7,498 nt of DNA from positions 1 to 7,498 of the forward strand of contig JAEXUU010000718.1 in the NCBI GenBank assembly GCA_023452965.1, in the 5' to 3' direction. The position numbers and the translations under genes were made by a program. Positions 5,400-7,498 of this stretch are shown one piece after another; the stretch's first letter is position 1, and each line of letters starts with the position of its first letter. The notes beneath the pieces were generated by a model, which was given only the letters and a program-made list of their open reading frames with translations, was not told the DNA's origin and ran no database searches. The stretch comes from Pseudomonadota bacterium. Lineage in GTDB: Bacteria; Pseudomonadota; Alphaproteobacteria; Rhizobiales; Beijerinckiaceae.

Positions 5400-6239
5400 T
5401 CAGTTGCGTCCGCGCTGGGAGAGATAGAGCCGGCGGGCGTTGCCGCCGAGAATGGCTTCGCGCTGCGCGTCCGGCAGGGCGGCGAGCAGGGCGTCCGCGG
5501 CGCCGAACCACTGCGCATAGCTCGCCCGCAGCGTCACCACCGGCCAGTCGCTGCCCCAGATCAGGCGCTCGGGGCCGAAGGCGGCAAGCAGATGCGCGAC
5601 GACCGGCTTCAGCGTTGCCAGCGTCCAGTCGGCGCGGGCCTCGGTCACCAGCCCCGAGAGCTTGCAGAAGACCTGCGGGTGTGCGGCGAGCGCCGTCATG
5701 CCCTCGCGCCAGGCGGTGAGGTCGCCGGTGACAAGGTTCGGCTTGGCGCCATGGTCGATCACGACGGAAAGCTCGGGATGGCGCTCGAGCACCGCGAGCA
5801 TCGGCGCGATATGGCGCGGCTTGAGCAGGGCGTCGAAGACGAGGCCCTGTTCCGCCATGGCTCGGAAGGCGGGCGCCAGGCCGGGGCGTGCCAGCCAGCG
5901 ATCATCGGCGATGTCGTGCACCATGGGTCGCAGCCCGACGAGCAGGCGATTGCCGGCGAGCTCTGCGATGCGTTCCGCAGCATTGTCCGCGTCGAAATCG
6001 GCCCAGCCGACGACGCCGGCGACAAAGGGGGTATTTGCGGCAAGATCGAGCAGGAAGGCCGTCTCCGCCTCGGTCGGTGCGGCCTGGACCAGGATGGTGC
6101 GGCAGATGCCGTGGCGCGCCAGCAGCGGTTCGAGGTCGTCCGGGCCGAAATCGCGATGGATGACGCCAAGTGCCGGCGTCAGCCAGCCATAATCGCCGCG
6201 GGCGAGGCTCCAGAAGTGCTGATGGGCATCGATCCGCAT
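5400..6239 (-). CDS. amidohydrolase-family sugar lactonase (probable L-fuconolactonase)
   Basis: The 279-residue TIM-barrel hydrolase belongs to the amidohydrolase_2 group (COG3618), which includes L-fuconolactonase, L-rhamnono-lactonase and 2-pyrone-4,6-dicarboxylate lactonase. The metal or active-site motif DAHQHFW (4-10, with His6 and His8) is at the N-terminus. His163 follows in VIDHGAKP, and Asp231 in WGSDWPV, and it ends with the GGNARRLY block (265-272). The start Met at 6239 directly precedes the RIDAHQHFW strand; the longer in-frame start at 6263 would overlap the upstream reductase gene and adds non-family sequence. GGGGTGA just upstream is a usable ribosome site. It lies 4 bases after the reductase stop and 1 base before the mutarotase start. 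The position between an aldose dehydrogenase and FucU makes L-fucono-lactone the best guess; another 6-deoxy or pentonolactone is possible. Confidence 0.87.
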   Translation of the reverse strand: MRIDAHQHFWSLARGDYGWLTPALGVIHRDFGPDDLEPLLARHGICRTILVQAAPTEAETAFLLDLAANTPFVAGVVGWADFDADNAAERIAELAGNRLLVGLRPMVHDIADDRWLARPGLAPAFRAMAEQGLVFDALLKPRHIAPMLAVLERHPELSVVIDHGAKPNLVTGDLTAWREGMTALAAHPQVFCKLSGLVTEARADWTLATLKPVVAHLLAAFGPERLIWGSDWPVVTLRASYAQWFGAADALLAALPDAQREAILGGNARRLYLSQRGRN

Positions 6240-6243
6240 GGCG

Positions 6244-7266
6244 TCACCCCGGAACCGGCACATCGGCGCCGAGCAGCCCTTCGGCCTTCAGCTCGCTCCA
6301 GAGTGCAGCTGGGATTGGAGCCGAAAGCGCGGCGATCTGGTCGGCGACCTCGGCCGGCGTGACCGCGCCCATCACCAGGCTTGAAACCGCGGGATGGCTG
6401 AGCGGAAATTGAAGGGCGGCGCGGCGCAAGGGCACGCCGTGGCGGGCGCAAATGGCCTCGATCGCGGCGACACGGGCGAGGATCTCGGGCGGGGCCGGGC
6501 GATAATTATAGCGCGCGCCCGGCACCGGGCCGGTCGCCAGGATGCCGGAGTTGAAAACGCCGCCTAGCATCAGGCCGATGCCCTTCTCCAAGGCGAGCGG
6601 CATGAAGGAGGCGAGCGCCGGCTGTTCCAAGAGGGAATAGCGCCCGGCGAGCAGCATGGCGTCGAAATCGCCGGCGCGGGCGAAGCGCTCGCACATCTCG
6701 GCCTCGTTGACGCCGACGCCGATCGCCTTCACAGCCCCCGCCGAGCGCACCCTTTCGAGAGCGCGGTAGGCGCCGTCCATCGCTTCGGCGAAACGCGCCT
6801 CGATCCGATCGGCGCCATGGGTCCAGACATCGACGTCGTGGATCAAGACGATGTCGAGACGATCGACGCCGAGGCGCAAGGCCGACTGCTCGAGCGAGCG
6901 CATCGCGCCATCATAGGAGTAGTCGAAGCGCAGGCCGTGCGGCAGGCCGCCGAGATAGCCCGAGCCGTCGCCGCGCCCAGCGAAGGGCTCCGCGACGCGG
7001 CCGACCTTGGTCGAGATGACGACGTCCTTGCGGCCGGAGCGGCGCAGGGCCGCGCCGATGCGATGCTCGGAGAGGCCGTGCCCATAGAGCGGCGAAGTGT
7101 CGATCAGGCTGACGCCGGCTGCGAGTGCCGCCTCGACGGTCGCGGTGGCGGTCGCCTCGTCGAGACGGGCATAGAGATCGCCGAGCGGGGCCCCGCCGAA
7201 ACCGAGCGCGCTCGGCATCAGTCCGGAGCGGCCGAGCGGCCGTGAGGGGAGCGTCGAAACAGTCAT
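6244..7266 (-). CDS. aldo/keto reductase, probable L-fucose (D-threo-aldose) 1-dehydrogenase
   Basis: The 340-residue TIM-barrel NAD(P)-dependent enzyme matches the aldo/keto reductase branch that includes D-threo-aldose 1-dehydrogenase (L-fucose dehydrogenase) and pyridoxal 4-dehydrogenase. It would oxidise the anomeric carbon of L-fucose to the lactone. The family start (RPLGRSGLMPSALGFGGAPLG, about 9-29) is present. The catalytic tetrad can be assigned: Asp56 and Tyr61 in LIDTSPLYG, Lys87 in ISTKVGR and His143 in VLIHDVD. The family-specific NYRPAPPEI (254-262) and the C-terminal ALQFPLSHPAVSSLVMGA segment are also present. The ATG at 7266 is chosen since it precedes the conserved start; the 44 codons open upstream cover the divergent promoter region. 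It is the first gene of the operon with the lactonase and mutarotase. Specificity within this branch cannot be fixed from sequence, and L-fucose rests on the neighbours. Confidence 0.9.
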   Translation of the reverse strand: MTVSTLPSRPLGRSGLMPSALGFGGAPLGDLYARLDEATATATVEAALAAGVSLIDTSPLYGHGLSEHRIGAALRRSGRKDVVISTKVGRVAEPFAGRGDGSGYLGGLPHGLRFDYSYDGAMRSLEQSALRLGVDRLDIVLIHDVDVWTHGADRIEARFAEAMDGAYRALERVRSAGAVKAIGVGVNEAEMCERFARAGDFDAMLLAGRYSLLEQPALASFMPLALEKGIGLMLGGVFNSGILATGPVPGARYNYRPAPPEILARVAAIEAICARHGVPLRRAALQFPLSHPAVSSLVMGAVTPAEVADQIAALSAPIPAALWSELKAEGLLGADVPVPG

Positions 7267-7288
7267 GGGCGTGAGGCCGCCTGCTGGA

Positions 7289-7342
7289 GGTTCAACACTA
7301 TGTGCACGCCAACATGTCAGCTTGCAACCGGCTTTGAACCGG
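7289..7342. promoter_or_regulatory. divergent regulatory region with 11-bp tandem repeat
   Basis: CTTGCAACCGG (7321-7331) is followed immediately by CTTTGAACCGG (7332-7342), two 11-base units identical at nine positions and one helical turn apart. TTGAACC in the second unit (7334-7340) is inverted as GGTTCAA at 7289-7295, 45 bases away. On the minus strand TTGCAA (plus 7322-7327) and CATAGT (plus 7297-7302) could be a weak -35/-10 with a long 19-base spacer for the reductase operon. These repeats are plausible binding sites for a sugar-responsive regulator. Confidence 0.4.
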
Positions 7343-7435
7343 ATTAGCGTCGCCGCCTCGGCACGGGCCGGCCCTCTGCGGGCGCGGCCTGCCGGCATTG
7401 GATCAAAGGGCCCGGAGCGGCCTTCTCAAGTCCAC

Positions 7436-7443
7436 AGGGAGGA
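7436..7443 (+). promoter_or_regulatory. strong ribosome binding site
   Basis: AGGGAGGA ends five bases before the ATG at 7449. It is close to ideal complementarity with the 16S rRNA tail and fixes the start of the partial gene at the window end. Confidence 0.8.
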
Positions 7444-7448
7444 CGACC

Positions 7449-7498
7449 ATGACCGACAGCATTCTGAAGCCGACGCGGCGTGGCCTGCTGCGCGGCGC
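7449..7498 (+). CDS. partial gene with twin-arginine signal start (runs off window)
   Basis: Only the first 16 codons and part of the seventeenth are present: MTDSILKPTRRGLLRGA, if the last codon is alanine as GC implies. TRRGLLR matches the twin-arginine export consensus (S/T-R-R-x-F/L-L-K/R), so the product probably leaves the cytoplasm folded via Tat. The strong ribosome site and the divergent position next to a sugar-oxidation operon suggest a periplasmic substrate-binding protein of an ABC or TRAP sugar transporter. That identity is inference; a Tat-exported oxidoreductase is equally compatible with what is visible. Confidence 0.7.
   Translation, partial: MTDSILKPTRRGLLRG

Noticed and set aside
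4931..6362. Plus-strand frames of 262 and 352 codons opposite the fucose operon
   Set aside because: They lack recognisable motifs and start inside the three recognised minus-strand enzymes; they are antisense frames caused by G+C-rich third positions.
1..7498. CRISPR array, IS element, toxin-antitoxin or defence cluster
   Set aside because: No regularly spaced repeats, transposase, integrase or paired small toxin-antitoxin genes can be seen on either strand.

Overview
The window is high-G+C (roughly two thirds G+C by eye) and tightly packed, with mostly G/C-ending codons. The gene set points to an alphaproteobacterium of the Hyphomicrobiales (Bosea-like or a relative): a stand-alone 3-hydroxybutyryl-CoA dehydrogenase, the HNH protein conserved across that group, a dsbB/yqaA pair, and an oxidative L-fucose pathway. 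The lineage is inferred from protein style only. I see no phage, IS, plasmid, CRISPR or toxin-antitoxin hallmark, so this looks like ordinary chromosome with some interesting non-coding DNA.

Layout. Bases 1-171 hold a G/C-rich fold and a perfect 18-bp inverted repeat. A (3-hydroxy)butyryl-CoA dehydrogenase gene (172-1053, +) follows, then an HNH endonuclease-fold protein (1265-1837, +). Converging on these is a minus-strand operon of a VTT/DedA-like YqaA membrane protein (2490-3155) and the disulfide-bond protein DsbB (1949-2482). A tRNA-Leu(CAA) gene with its own good promoter lies at 3335-3419. The 298 bases after it carry no gene but are rich in structure: a T tract, a terminator-like stem-loop, a 12-pair imperfect hairpin, a promoter-like site, and a leader with two mutually exclusive hairpins. 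They lead into a SAM-dependent methyltransferase of unknown substrate (3718-4527, +). A small tail-anchored-looking membrane protein of 61 residues (4622-4807, -) has its own promoter, which overlaps a perfect AT-rich palindrome.

The right third (4943-7266, -) is a three-gene operon transcribed right to left with gaps of 4 and 1 nt: an aldo/keto reductase of the L-fucose (D-threo-aldose) dehydrogenase type, an amidohydrolase-fold lactonase, and a RbsD/FucU-type mutarotase. Together they fit the entry steps of the non-phosphorylating L-fucose route: anomer interconversion, oxidation of the sugar to the lactone, and lactone hydrolysis to the aldonate. The dehydratase and later enzymes are not in the window. 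Divergent from the operon, a gene begins at 7449 and runs off the end. It has a strong ribosome binding site and a twin-arginine export signal, and may encode a periplasmic sugar-binding protein. The 182-base divergent region contains an 11-bp tandem repeat and a 7-bp inverted repeat that could be regulator sites.

No clearly novel multi-gene system was found. The best leads are the methyltransferase leader, the two operator candidates and the REP-like palindrome.
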